A DNA stretch of 64,000 bases, from positions 3,031,943 to 3,095,942 of the forward strand of contig NC_007626.1 in assembly GCF_000009985.1 (NCBI RefSeq), in the 5' to 3' direction. A program made the translations under genes and the position numbers. Positions within the stretch are counted from its first letter, which is position 1, and every line of letters begins with the position of its first letter. The stretch comes from Paramagnetospirillum magneticum AMB-1 (lineage in GTDB: Bacteria > Pseudomonadota > Alphaproteobacteria > Rhodospirillales > Magnetospirillaceae). Positions 18,686-27,741 of the stretch are shown here, in pieces. The notes under the pieces are model-generated. The model was given only the letters and a program-made list of their open reading frames with translations. It was not told where the DNA came from and searched no databases.

Positions 18686-20716
18686 ATGCCTTTCGCGGGG
18701 CTTGAGACTGCCTTGGCCGGCATGGCCGTGGGAGCAGCGGCGACGCTGCTCGCCATGCGCCGGTGGCGGCGGCTCGGGTCTTCCGCGGACGGGTCCTATG
18801 CGCTCGAATCCCAGCGCCAGTTACTGGAAGCGCTGGGCAACAGCCGCGACGGCGTGGCGCTTTACGACAAGACCAACCGGCTGATCACCTGCAACGAGCG
18901 CTATCGCCAGTTGCTGTCGCCCATCAAGGAGTCCCTCGTTCCCGGCGCCCGCTTCGAGGACCTGATGGCCGAACTGGCGAATCTCGAGCACATGGACGCG
19001 GCCTGGCTGGGGCGCAAGCTGTCGGGGGGCGGGCTCACCGACGCCACCGCCAGCGACGACAAGTTCCGCGACGGGCAATGGATCACCGTCAACGCCTATG
19101 CCACCCTGGATGGCGGGCAATTGCGCATCCTGCGCGACATCACCCAGCGCAAGCAGGCCCAGATTTCCCTGGAAGACACCGTCTCCTGGCTCAAGGGGGT
19201 GATGGACACGGTGGTGGACGGCATCGTCACCATCGATGAGACAGGGACGGTTCTGAGCTTCAACCCCGCCGCCGAAAAGCTGTTCGGCTGGAGCGCGGAC
19301 CAAGTGGTGGGCCGCCATGTGGGCATGCTGATTTCCGATCCGCGCCAGGACGGCCGGGGGGCCGGCTTTCCAGCCTATCTGGCCAACGGCTTTCCCGAAG
19401 CCGGCCCGGGCGGGCGCGAGGTCGAGGGCCTGCGCCGCAACGGCACGCGCTTTCCCATGGAATTGGCGGTCGCCGAGATGCATCAGGGCGACATGCTCAC
19501 CTTCATCGGCGTGATCCGCGATGTCAGCGAGCGCCGAAAGAACGAGCTCGCCCTGCTGGACAGCAAGAACCGCCTCAGCCTTCAGGCCGACCGGCTGCAG
19601 GGAATCATCGACAACATGCCTCAAGGCGTGGCGGTGTTCGCCTCCGATGACGCCCTGATCGCGCTCAACGAATCGGCCGTCCGCATGCTGGGCCTGCCCC
19701 AGGCGGAAATCACGCCGGGCACCATCGACATCTCGCTGTTCATGGCCCTGCTGGCCGCCAACGACACGCCGCCGGGACGGCATTCCGCCCAATTGACCGC
19801 CGATCTGGCCGAAAGCGTCCGCGAGCGGCCGGAAATGGTCTTCGAGCATTTCGCGCCCAGCGGCCTGATCATGGAAGTGCGCTCCTCCTCCATGCCGGGG
19901 GGAGGGCTGATTCTCTCGTTCACCGACGTCACCGACCGCAAGCGGGTGGAGCAGACGCTGCGCGAAGCCAAGGACGAGGCCGAGCGCGGCAACCGGGCCA
20001 AGAACACCTTCCTGGCCAATATCAGCCACGAATTGCGGACACCGCTCAACGCCATCATCGGCTTCTCGGAAATGATGAAGCACGAGATTTTCGGGCCGCT
20101 GGAGCCGGCCAGCTACCGCACCTATGTGGACGACATCCACGAAAGCGGCATGCACCTGCTGGAGTTGATCAACGACATTCTGGACATGTCCAAGGCCGAG
20201 GCCGGCATGACCGACCTGATGGAAGCGGCGGTGCATGTTCCCGACCTGGTCCGGGGAGCGATCCGGCTGCTGACCCGCCGGGCCGAAAATGCCGGCATCA
20301 CGCTGTCGGAAGACCTGCCGCCCACCCTGCCGTTGCTGCTGGCCGATGAGCGGCGGCTGCGGCAGGTCATCCTGAATCTGGGCTCCAACGCGGTGAAGTT
20401 CACCGATGACGGCGGAGCGGTAACCATCGGCGCCAAGGTGACCGAGGCGGGCTTCATCATCACCGTGGCCGATACCGGCATCGGCATGACGCCGGAAGAA
20501 TTGCTGCGGGTGATGGAACCCTTCGTTCAGGCCGATACCCGGCTATCGCGCAAATACGAGGGCAGCGGCCTCGGCCTGCCCCTGGCCAAGGCCCTGATCT
20601 GCGCCCATGGCGGCACGCTCCACCTGGACAGCCAGCCCGGCCGCGGCACCGTCGCCACGGTGACCTTCCCGCCATCACGCATCATCGACCGGGACGCCGC
20701 AGGCGCCGATATCTGA
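18686..20716 (+). CDS. PAS-domain sensor histidine kinase
   Basis: A 676-residue kinase. A single hydrophobic stretch at residues 5-22 probably anchors it to the membrane with no real periplasmic domain. Three PAS modules follow, around residues 47-150, 165-285 and 305-420; the second has the clearest PAS motif (DGIVTIDETGTVLSFNPAAE). The HisKA domain carries H448 in NISHELRTPLN, and the HATPase domain has NLGSNAVKFT, DTGIGM and GSGLGL. No response regulator is adjacent. The input signal is likely cytoplasmic. It follows apt closely. Confidence 0.92.
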   Translation: MPFAGLETALAGMAVGAAATLLAMRRWRRLGSSADGSYALESQRQLLEALGNSRDGVALYDKTNRLITCNERYRQLLSPIKESLVPGARFEDLMAELANLEHMDAAWLGRKLSGGGLTDATASDDKFRDGQWITVNAYATLDGGQLRILRDITQRKQAQISLEDTVSWLKGVMDTVVDGIVTIDETGTVLSFNPAAEKLFGWSADQVVGRHVGMLISDPRQDGRGAGFPAYLANGFPEAGPGGREVEGLRRNGTRFPMELAVAEMHQGDMLTFIGVIRDVSERRKNELALLDSKNRLSLQADRLQGIIDNMPQGVAVFASDDALIALNESAVRMLGLPQAEITPGTIDISLFMALLAANDTPPGRHSAQLTADLAESVRERPEMVFEHFAPSGLIMEVRSSSMPGGGLILSFTDVTDRKRVEQTLREAKDEAERGNRAKNTFLANISHELRTPLNAIIGFSEMMKHEIFGPLEPASYRTYVDDIHESGMHLLELINDILDMSKAEAGMTDLMEAAVHVPDLVRGAIRLLTRRAENAGITLSEDLPPTLPLLLADERRLRQVILNLGSNAVKFTDDGGAVTIGAKVTEAGFIITVADTGIGMTPEELLRVMEPFVQADTRLSRKYEGSGLGLPLAKALICAHGGTLHLDSQPGRGTVATVTFPPSRIIDRDAAGADI

Positions 20717-20730
20717 CGGCGGGTGCCGCA

Positions 20731-21153
20731 CTAAAGCCGCCGCCCCAGTTCCATCTTGGGACAGCGATCCATCACCACATCGAGTCCCGCCGCCCCGGCC
20801 CGCTGGGCAGCCTCCTCGTTGATCACGCCCTGCTGCATCCACACCACCTTGGCGCCGATGACGATGGCCTCGTCGGTCACCGCACCGGCCGCCTCGGAGG
20901 TCCGGAAGATGTCCACCATATCCACAGGAAATGGGATGGAGGCTAGATCGCCGTATACGGTCTCGCCCAGAATCTCCTGGCCAGCCAGCCCCGGATTGAC
21001 CGGCACGATGCGGTAGCCGTGATCTTGCAGATAGGCGGCAACATAATGACTGGGGCGTGCGGGATTGTTGCTGAATCCCACCACGGCGATGGTACGGACT
21101 GTCTTCAAGATGCGATCGATCAGTTCTTCGGCACCCGACACGGCATCCTCCAT
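20731..21153 (-). CDS. CoA-binding domain protein (YccU-like)
   Basis: A 140-residue Rossmann-fold protein of the CoA_binding_2 family. The motif TIAVVGFSNNPARPSHYVA near residues 20-38 and VDIFRTSE near residue 82 match YccU-like proteins, which bind CoA and otherwise have no established role. Convergent with the kinase gene (14 bp gap) and divergent from the PLP-fusion gene, whose ATG is 84 bp away. Confidence 0.88.
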   Translation of the reverse strand: MEDAVSGAEELIDRILKTVRTIAVVGFSNNPARPSHYVAAYLQDHGYRIVPVNPGLAGQEILGETVYGDLASIPFPVDMVDIFRTSEAAGAVTDEAIVIGAKVVWMQQGVINEEAAQRAGAAGLDVVMDRCPKMELGRRL

Positions 21154-21237
21154 GCTTCTTCGCCGATAACTATAGCGGCCTTGCCGCCTTTGGCCAGCCT
21201 TCCTAAAGTGAGCGCCACACCAGGGGAGAGGCGCGGC

Positions 21238-23397
21238 ATGGACATCTCAATTCACGGCAAGGCGGTCTTCGCCGCCACCTTCGGCGCCGGTGACGCCCCC
21301 ACGGTGGTGCTGGTGCATGGTGCCGGCGGCAGCCACCGGACCTGGAGCGGCATCGCCGAGACCATTGCCGCCAAGGGCTTTCGCGTGGTGGCTCCCGATC
21401 TGCCCGGCCACGGAGCCTCCGCTGGTCCGGCACTGGCGAGTATCTGCGCCCAGGCCGACTGGCTGAGCGATTTCATGGCCGCCGCCGGGATCGGCCGGGC
21501 GGCTCTGGCCGGTCATTCAATGGGCGCGCTGGCCGCGCTGGACTGCGCCGCCCGCCATCCCGCCAAGGTAAGTTCCCTGCTCCTGCTGGGCGCCGCCGCC
21601 GCCATGCCGGTCAACCAGGCCCTGCTGGACATGGCCCTGGCCGACCCGCCCGCCGCCGCCGCCCTGATCGCCAAGTGGAGCTTCGCCAAGGAGCCGCCTC
21701 CCGCCCCCGCCCTGCTGGTTGGAACCGCCGCCGACCTCGCCGCCAGCCCACCGGGCGTGCTGCATGCCGATCTGGCCGCCTGCAATCGCTACGACGAGGG
21801 CGCAGCCATGGCCGACCTGGTCGCGTGCCCAGCCACGGTCATCATCGGTGGCCAAGATCGCATGTCGCCGCCCGAAGCCGGCCGCGCCCTTGCCGGATTG
21901 CTGCGGCATGGCCGCGTCGCCGAACTGGGGTCAGCCGGCCACATGATGATGGCCGAGCACCCCGAAGCCACCACGTCAGCCATGGTTGACGCCCTTGATC
22001 CCAGCCTGGACCCCACCGATTGGGACGCATTGCGCGCCCAGGCCCACCGCATGTTGGATCAAAGCCTGGACTTCATCCGGGACATCCGCCAAGGCCCGGT
22101 ATGGCGCCCCATGCCGCCCGAAGTGCGACAGGCCTTCGACGCCGCCCTCCCCCGGGCGGGCCAGGCGCTGACTGCTATCGATGCCGAGTTCCGCAGCCTG
22201 GTGGAGCCCTTCGGGTCCGGCAACCTCCATCCCGGCTTCATGGGCTGGGTCCAGGGGGCGGGCACGGTGGAGGGCATGCTGGCCGAGATGCTGGCCGGCG
22301 GCCTCAACGCCAATCTGGGCGGCCGCGACCATGCCCCCATCGAGGTCGAGCGGCAGGTCCTGCGCTGGATGCGCGCCCTGTTCCATTATCCCGAAGGCGC
22401 CAGCGGCCTGTTCGTCACCGGAGCCTCCATGGCCAATTTCCTGGCTGTGCTGGTGGCCCGCACCAAGGCCCTGGGCACCGATATCCGCCGGACCGGGATG
22501 AGTGGCGGCGAAGGCCTGACCGCCTATGCCTCCCGGGCGGCCCATGGCTGCATCCCCCAGGCCTTCGAATTGAGCGGCCTGGGCTCGGCTTCCCTCCGCC
22601 TGCTGCCCACCGATTCCCGCCACCGCCTGGACCTGGACGCCCTGCGCCGGGCCGTCGCCGCCGACCGCGCCGCCGGGCGCCGGCCCTTCATGGTCATCGG
22701 CAGCGCGGGCACGGTGGACGTGGGCGCCGTCGATGATCTGGCGGCCCTGGCCGACACCGCGGCAGCCGAGAATTTGTGGTTCCATGTGGACGGCGCCCTG
22801 GGCGCCCTGGGCGCAATGTCAGCCGAGTTGACGCCTTTGCTGGCCGGCATCGAGCGCTCGGATTCCATCGCATTCGACTTTCACAAATGGGGACAAGTCC
22901 CTTATGACGCTGGCTTTTTTCTGGCTCGGGACGGAGAGGTCCACCGGGCGGCCTTTGCCTCTCCCGCCGCCTACCTGCGTCGCGAGACGCGAGGGCTGGC
23001 GGCGGGATCGCCCTGGCCCTGCGATTACGGCCCCGACCTCTCCCGCGGCTTTCGCGCCCTGAAGACCTGGGTGACCCTGAAGGCCCACGGCATGGATGCC
23101 CTGGGCGCCGCCATGGCCCGCTGCTGCCGGGTGGCCCGCCACCTCGCCGCCCGCGTCGAAGCCGAGCCCGACCTGGAACTGCTGGCCCCCGTGGCGCTCA
23201 ACATCGTCTGCTTTCACCGTCCCGGCGCGGACTCAGACCGCATCGTCGCCGAGCTTCAGGAAGCCGGCATCGCCGCGCCGTCAACCACCTCCATCGGGGG
23301 AACGCAAGCCATTCGCGCCGCTATCGTCAACCACCGCACCCGGGAAGACGACGTCAACCGCATGGTTGATGCCGTCCTGGCCGTGTCAGCGAAGTAA
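21238..23397 (+). CDS. fusion of alpha/beta hydrolase and PLP-dependent decarboxylase-like enzyme
   Basis: A 719-residue two-domain protein. Residues 1 to about 255 form an alpha/beta hydrolase with the oxyanion segment VHGAGGSHRTW and an apparently complete triad: S94 in GHSMG, D207 in GGQDRM, H235 in SAGHMM. From about residue 260 on is a fold-type I PLP enzyme of the group II decarboxylase family (DOPA/tyrosine decarboxylase-like): NLHPGFMGWV, TGASMANFLA, FHVDGALGAL, and the cofactor Lys K550 in DFHKWGQVPYD. A GGGGAGAG-type ribosome site precedes ATG 21238. Both active sites look functional. Heads a cassette with the ATP-grasp and second PLP genes. The substrate is unknown; a decarboxylated or aminated small molecule released by the hydrolase is one possibility. 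Confidence 0.85.
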   Translation: MDISIHGKAVFAATFGAGDAPTVVLVHGAGGSHRTWSGIAETIAAKGFRVVAPDLPGHGASAGPALASICAQADWLSDFMAAAGIGRAALAGHSMGALAALDCAARHPAKVSSLLLLGAAAAMPVNQALLDMALADPPAAAALIAKWSFAKEPPPAPALLVGTAADLAASPPGVLHADLAACNRYDEGAAMADLVACPATVIIGGQDRMSPPEAGRALAGLLRHGRVAELGSAGHMMMAEHPEATTSAMVDALDPSLDPTDWDALRAQAHRMLDQSLDFIRDIRQGPVWRPMPPEVRQAFDAALPRAGQALTAIDAEFRSLVEPFGSGNLHPGFMGWVQGAGTVEGMLAEMLAGGLNANLGGRDHAPIEVERQVLRWMRALFHYPEGASGLFVTGASMANFLAVLVARTKALGTDIRRTGMSGGEGLTAYASRAAHGCIPQAFELSGLGSASLRLLPTDSRHRLDLDALRRAVAADRAAGRRPFMVIGSAGTVDVGAVDDLAALADTAAAENLWFHVDGALGALGAMSAELTPLLAGIERSDSIAFDFHKWGQVPYDAGFFLARDGEVHRAAFASPAAYLRRETRGLAAGSPWPCDYGPDLSRGFRALKTWVTLKAHGMDALGAAMARCCRVARHLAARVEAEPDLELLAPVALNIVCFHRPGADSDRIVAELQEAGIAAPSTTSIGGTQAIRAAIVNHRTREDDVNRMVDAVLAVSAK

Positions 23398-23449
23398 TGC
23401 TTAACCTTTTCGGGATAGTCTTGACTGTCCCATAGCCCAAGGAAATGCC

Positions 23450-24682
23450 GTGACATCAGGACAGGACAGGCCTTGGCCCCCCGAATCCATGGGGATGGCC
23501 CGGCTGACCACCATGGCCTTCCATGGCGAGAACATGGTGCCGCCCGCCATCGAACTGCTGAAGCGAAGCGAGGCCGATTCCACGGATTCCGCCGCGCTGC
23601 TCGACCTCGCCACCATCCACTTCCTGCTGGGGCATGAGGACGCCGGACAGGCCTACCAGGACCGCGCCCTGGCCCAGGACCAGGTCTACCGCGACCATTC
23701 GGACAGCGCGACCGAGGACGGGGTGAAGCTTCTGGCCTTCGCCGCGCCGGGCAACCTGATGTCCAACGTGCCCATCCAGTTCCTGATCGAGGGGTCGGAG
23801 ATCCAACTGGACGTGCTGTACGTGGTGCCGGGCATGGACCTGCCCGAGCGGGTGCCCGCCCATGACATGGCCATGGTCATCGCCGGCGAGTCCGATCCCA
23901 ACCGCGAGATCCTCGAGCGCATCGCCGCCTTCGCCGACCTGTGGCCCTGCCCGCCGGTACTCAACGACCCGCGCAAGGTGCTGCAATTGTCCCGTGACGG
24001 GGTCAGCACCCTGCTGGCCGGCGCCAAGGGAATCCGCATTCCCGCCACCACCCGGATCGATCCCGAGACCCTGGCCCGCCTGGGCCGCGGCGAGGTGACG
24101 CTGACCGAGCTGCTGCCCGACGGCACCTTCCCCATCATCGCCCGGCCGCTGGATTCCCATGCCGGCAAAGGGTTGGCCAAGCTGGACGCCCCATCGAGCA
24201 TCGCCTTGTACCTGGCCGCCCAGCCGGCCGAGGGCTATTACCTGTCCAGCTTCGTGGACTACCGCGGCGCCGACGGCCTGTTCCGCAAGTACCGCATCGC
24301 CATGATCGACGGGAAGCCCTTCGTCTGCCACATGGCGGTATCCAGCCACTGGATGATCCACTACCTCAACGCCGACATGCGCGAAAGCGCAGAGAAGCGC
24401 GCCGAGGAAGCCCGGGCCTTCGCCTCGTTCGACGAGGACTTCGCCGCCCGTCACGCCGAGGCCTTCGCCGCCATGGCCGAGCGCATCGGGCTCGACTACT
24501 TCGCCATGGATTGCGCCGAGACGCCGGACGGCGAACTGCTGGTGTTCGAGGCCGATACCGCCATGATCGTCCACGCCATGGACCCGCCCGAAATCTTTCC
24601 CTACAAGGCCCCGCAGATGCGCCGCATCTTCCAGGCCTTCCAGGACATGCTGCGGCGGATCAAGCGGGCCAAGCAGGACTAG
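23450..24682 (+). CDS. TPR/ATP-grasp domain protein
   Basis: About 410 residues. The first 80 residues contain helical TPR-like repeats (PAIELLKRSEADSTDSAALLDLATIHFLLG). The remainder resembles an ATP-grasp ligase: FPIIARPLDSHAGKGLAKL is a nucleotide-binding strand-loop near residue 230, and DYFAMDCAETPDGELLVFEAD near 345-365 has the acidic Mg-binding positions of the family. ATP-grasp enzymes join a carboxylate to an amine or thiol through an acyl-phosphate. GTG at 23450 is favoured by AAGGAA upstream. Flanked by two PLP enzyme genes on the same strand (52 bp and 5 bp gaps), so probably one operon. Substrates are unknown. Confidence 0.75.
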   Translation: MTSGQDRPWPPESMGMARLTTMAFHGENMVPPAIELLKRSEADSTDSAALLDLATIHFLLGHEDAGQAYQDRALAQDQVYRDHSDSATEDGVKLLAFAAPGNLMSNVPIQFLIEGSEIQLDVLYVVPGMDLPERVPAHDMAMVIAGESDPNREILERIAAFADLWPCPPVLNDPRKVLQLSRDGVSTLLAGAKGIRIPATTRIDPETLARLGRGEVTLTELLPDGTFPIIARPLDSHAGKGLAKLDAPSSIALYLAAQPAEGYYLSSFVDYRGADGLFRKYRIAMIDGKPFVCHMAVSSHWMIHYLNADMRESAEKRAEEARAFASFDEDFAARHAEAFAAMAERIGLDYFAMDCAETPDGELLVFEADTAMIVHAMDPPEIFPYKAPQMRRIFQAFQDMLRRIKRAKQD

Positions 24683-24687
24683 CCCCC

Positions 24688-26253
24688 ATGGCCTGGGACC
24701 CGACCCAGCCCACCGACCTGCTGCTGACCACCGGCGGCGACGAGCGTCTGCTGGTCGATCCTGAAAGTGGGCTGAACCGCTATGGCTGCTCGCCCCGCCC
24801 CCGGCCCTGGGCCATCACCTTCGCCTCGACCACCGCCACCTCGGTGTCGGACGGCGCCTTCACCCATGTGGAGGGCCTGCGTCGCCGCCTGGCCGAGGCC
24901 GCCCAGGCCGGCCGGCTGGACGAGGAATACGCGGCCGCCATGGAAGAGGTGCGCGGCGAAATCCCCCGCCAGTGCGGCACGGTGCCGGGAACCGAGGCCA
25001 TTCTGACGCCCTCGGGTACCGACGCCGAGTTCTACGCCCTGCATCTGGCCCTGGCCGCCGACCGGCGCCCGCTGACCAGCATCGTCATCGCGCCGCGCGA
25101 GACCGCCAGCAACGTGCTGCAGGCCGCGTCGGGGCGCCATTACAATGCCACCACCGCCATGGGGCACCATGTGGATGTCAACCAGCCGGTGGACGCCGCC
25201 ACCGCCGCCCGGGTGGAGCTGGCCATCCTCCAGGTACGTGACGATTCCGGCACTCCGCTGCCCATGGACAAGCTCAACCGGGCGGCCGAAGAGCTGGTCG
25301 AGCGCGAGGTGGCGCGGGGGCGCCGCGTGCTGCTTCACCTGCTCGATACGTCGAAGACCGGCCTGGTCGCCCCGGGCGTCGACTTCACCTTCGCCCTGGC
25401 CAAGCGCTTTGCCGGCCACCTGGACGTGGTGGTGGACGCCTCGCAGCTGCGCCTATCCAAGGACAGCGTCGCCCGCTATCTCGGCCACGGCTTCATGGTG
25501 ATCATCACCGGCTCGAAATTCTTTACCGGCCCGCCCTTCGCCGGCGCCTTGCTGGTGCCGCCCTGCGTCGGCGGGCGCGTCCAGTTGGGCCAGGCCGCCC
25601 TGCCCGAGGGCTACAACGCCTATACCGAGCGCCATTGCTGGCCCGATTCCTGGGAGACCTGGTGCCGTCCCATGGGGGGCGACGCCAATATGGGCCTGCT
25701 GATGCGCTGGTGGGCGGCTCTGTGGGAAATGGCCGCCTTCCACGCCGTGCCGCCGGCCGAGGCCCGGCGCATTCTCGAACGCTTCCTGGGCGCCATCCGC
25801 GCCGCCATCGAGGCCTCGCCCCGCCTGCGGCTGCTGCCTTGTCCGCCGCCCGAGCGCGGCGTGCCGGGGTCGTGGGATGGGCTGGCCACCATCCTCACCT
25901 TCGCCGCCACGCCGCCCAAGGCCAGGGCGCCGCTGGGCATGGAGGATCTGCGCCGCCTCCATGTCTGGCTCAACCGCGACGTCTCGGCCCTGCTGCCGCC
26001 CAAGGCCCGCGAGCGCGACCGCCGCCTGGCCGCCCTGGCCTGCCACATCGGCCAGCCGGTGATGGTGGGCGAGACTCTGAGCGGCCTGCGGCTGGCGGCC
26101 GGGGCCCGGCTGGTGTCGGGCGCCCGCCAAGCCATGACCATCGGCCGCTCGGTGGAGGCCTTCCTGGACATGGAAATAGCCGAGGCCAAGCTGGTGCTGG
26201 CCAAGCTGGACATGCTGCTGCGCCACTGGCGGCACCTGGTGTCGGCGGCCTGA
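24688..26253 (+). CDS. PLP-dependent (fold-type I) enzyme, unassigned
   Basis: A 521-residue protein with aminotransferase-superfamily features: TPSGTDAEFYALHLAL near residue 110 (cofactor phosphate loop), VVVDASQLRLS near 252 (Asp that pairs with the pyridine nitrogen), and K277 in IITGSKFFTGPP as the likely Schiff-base lysine. The fold resembles cysteine desulfurase/class V enzymes, but I cannot place it in a named family; length and C terminus are unusual. ATG at 24688 is 5 bp after the ATP-grasp gene. Last gene of the three-gene cassette; a sigma-54 site and fliD-like gene follow. Confidence 0.7.
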   Translation: MAWDPTQPTDLLLTTGGDERLLVDPESGLNRYGCSPRPRPWAITFASTTATSVSDGAFTHVEGLRRRLAEAAQAGRLDEEYAAAMEEVRGEIPRQCGTVPGTEAILTPSGTDAEFYALHLALAADRRPLTSIVIAPRETASNVLQAASGRHYNATTAMGHHVDVNQPVDAATAARVELAILQVRDDSGTPLPMDKLNRAAEELVEREVARGRRVLLHLLDTSKTGLVAPGVDFTFALAKRFAGHLDVVVDASQLRLSKDSVARYLGHGFMVIITGSKFFTGPPFAGALLVPPCVGGRVQLGQAALPEGYNAYTERHCWPDSWETWCRPMGGDANMGLLMRWWAALWEMAAFHAVPPAEARRILERFLGAIRAAIEASPRLRLLPCPPPERGVPGSWDGLATILTFAATPPKARAPLGMEDLRRLHVWLNRDVSALLPPKARERDRRLAALACHIGQPVMVGETLSGLRLAAGARLVSGARQAMTIGRSVEAFLDMEIAEAKLVLAKLDMLLRHWRHLVSAA

Positions 26254-26323
26254 TCGGCAGACTTTGCCGGGTCCGCCGCCCACGCCTCCCAACAAAATCG
26301 TTTATAATCAATGCAATAATAAA

Positions 26324-26339
26324 TGGCATGACTGTTGCT
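26324..26339 (+). promoter_or_regulatory. sigma-54 promoter upstream of the fliD-like gene
   Basis: TGGCATG-ACTG-TTGCT matches the sigma-54 consensus TGGCACG-N4-TTGCW at all but one position, with the required GG/GC pair 10 bases apart. It lies 59 bp before the ATG at 26398. Sigma-54 control of flagellar genes is common in alphaproteobacteria. An AT-rich stretch just upstream (26300-26320) could assist an activator. Confidence 0.72.
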
Positions 26340-26397
26340 TTGGTGCCTTGCAAGGATTTCACCTCAGTGGGCGCGCCAGCGCCCCGGAGCACAGGCC

Positions 26398-27678
26398 ATG
26401 AGCACCAACGCCGTTTCCGCCCTGCCGACCGCCCTTGCCGGATTGCTGAAGCAATACGCCAACCCCACCCAGAAGGGCGACGGCACCACAAGCACGGCGA
26501 CATCAACCCCGGCGGCGGCCAGCCCGCTCAGCCTGGGGCGTGACGAGGCCTTTTCCCTGTCGCTGGGCTCGGCCCAAAGCGGCGCCGCCATGGTGGGCTA
26601 TACCCGGCTCGCCACCCTGGGCTCCCAGGTGGAGTCAGAGTTGCAGGCGGTGGCGGCCCAGACCTCGGAACCCGGCAGCGCCGGCTCGGTCCAGGTGGAG
26701 GTCAGCCAGTTGGCCCAACCCCAGACCCTGGTCACCTCGCTGTTCGGCGATCCGGATTCCGTGTCGCTGGGTACCGGCAGCCTCAGCGTCCAGATGGGCG
26801 CGGTGGATGCCGAGACCGGCACCTTCACCCCTCAGGGCACCCCCGCCACCATCGCCATTGCCGGCGGTTCGCTCAACGACATCGCCAAGTCCATCAATGA
26901 CGCGGGCATCGGGCTTTCCGCCAAGGTCGTCGAGTCCGGCGGCGGCTTCGAGCTGGAGATCAGCGGCAAGGACACCGGCGCCGGCAAGGCCTTTTCCCTG
27001 TCCGGGCTGCCGGAACTGGAGTTCGATCCGTCCCGCCCCGCCGCCTCCCCGCTGACGCCCACCTCCGAGGCGGCCGATGCCCATTACAGCATCGATGGCA
27101 CCGACTTCACCTGGCCCGCCAACACCAACGTGCCGGTGGCGTTCGGCACCACGACTAGCTTCAGCGCGACGGGCTCGCTCAGCGTGCCCCGTTCCGGGGT
27201 GACCGACACCGTCCAGAAGATGATGAAGTCCTTCAACGGATTGCAGCAGGCCATCGTCGAGATGACCGGAGACAAGGGCCAGCTGGCGGCCAATGCCAAT
27301 CTCGCCGCCGGCATGTTCAAGCGCATCGGCGACGCCGCCATGGCCCAGTATCAGACCGGCGGCGACGTCTCGACCCTGGCCGAGATCGGCATCGATGTGC
27401 AGAAGGACGGCACGCTTTCCGTCGACCAGTCCATCCTGGCCCAGGCCCTGTCCAAGGACCCCGCCTCGGTGCAATCGCTGATCGCCCAGGCGGCCAAGGG
27501 CATGGACGATGCCATCCGGCCCTATCTGGGCTCCAAGGGCGCCCTCACCTCCCAGGTTTCGATCCTGGGCTCCCTGATGGGACGCGGCGCCAGCCTGCTC
27601 GACTATCTCGGCGGCGGAAGCAGCGCCTCCACCGGCCTGGCGGGCGGCGCCACCAGTCTGCTCTCCGCCCTCTCCTGA
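26398..27678 (+). CDS. fliD: FliD-like flagellar hook-associated protein
   Basis: A 426-residue protein resembling HAP2/FliD, the cap that folds flagellin at the filament tip. The N-terminal part has the VEVSQLAQPQTLVTS and SLNDIAKSINDAGIGLSAKVV segments of FliD_N. The C-terminal half has the FliD_C pattern: DTVQKMMKSFNGLQQAI, then LAEIGIDVQKDGTLSVDQSIL. Both ends lack cysteines and are Ser/Ala-rich, as in axial flagellar proteins. Somewhat short for FliD. No other flagellar gene is in the window. A sigma-54 site lies upstream and a strong hairpin downstream. Confidence 0.75.
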   Translation: MSTNAVSALPTALAGLLKQYANPTQKGDGTTSTATSTPAAASPLSLGRDEAFSLSLGSAQSGAAMVGYTRLATLGSQVESELQAVAAQTSEPGSAGSVQVEVSQLAQPQTLVTSLFGDPDSVSLGTGSLSVQMGAVDAETGTFTPQGTPATIAIAGGSLNDIAKSINDAGIGLSAKVVESGGGFELEISGKDTGAGKAFSLSGLPELEFDPSRPAASPLTPTSEAADAHYSIDGTDFTWPANTNVPVAFGTTTSFSATGSLSVPRSGVTDTVQKMMKSFNGLQQAIVEMTGDKGQLAANANLAAGMFKRIGDAAMAQYQTGGDVSTLAEIGIDVQKDGTLSVDQSILAQALSKDPASVQSLIAQAAKGMDDAIRPYLGSKGALTSQVSILGSLMGRGASLLDYLGGGSSASTGLAGGATSLLSALS

Positions 27679-27692
27679 ACCATGAACACCAA

Positions 27693-27724
27693 CGCCCCCC
27701 TTCCTCGCGCCGGGAAGGGGGGCG
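27693..27724. terminator. bidirectional terminator
   Basis: Perfect 12-bp stem CGCCCCCCTTCC/GGAAGGGGGGCG with an 8-base loop, between the convergent fliD-like gene and the small secreted-protein gene. Confidence 0.75.
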
Positions 27725-27741
27725 TCGTCATGTGAGGCCGG

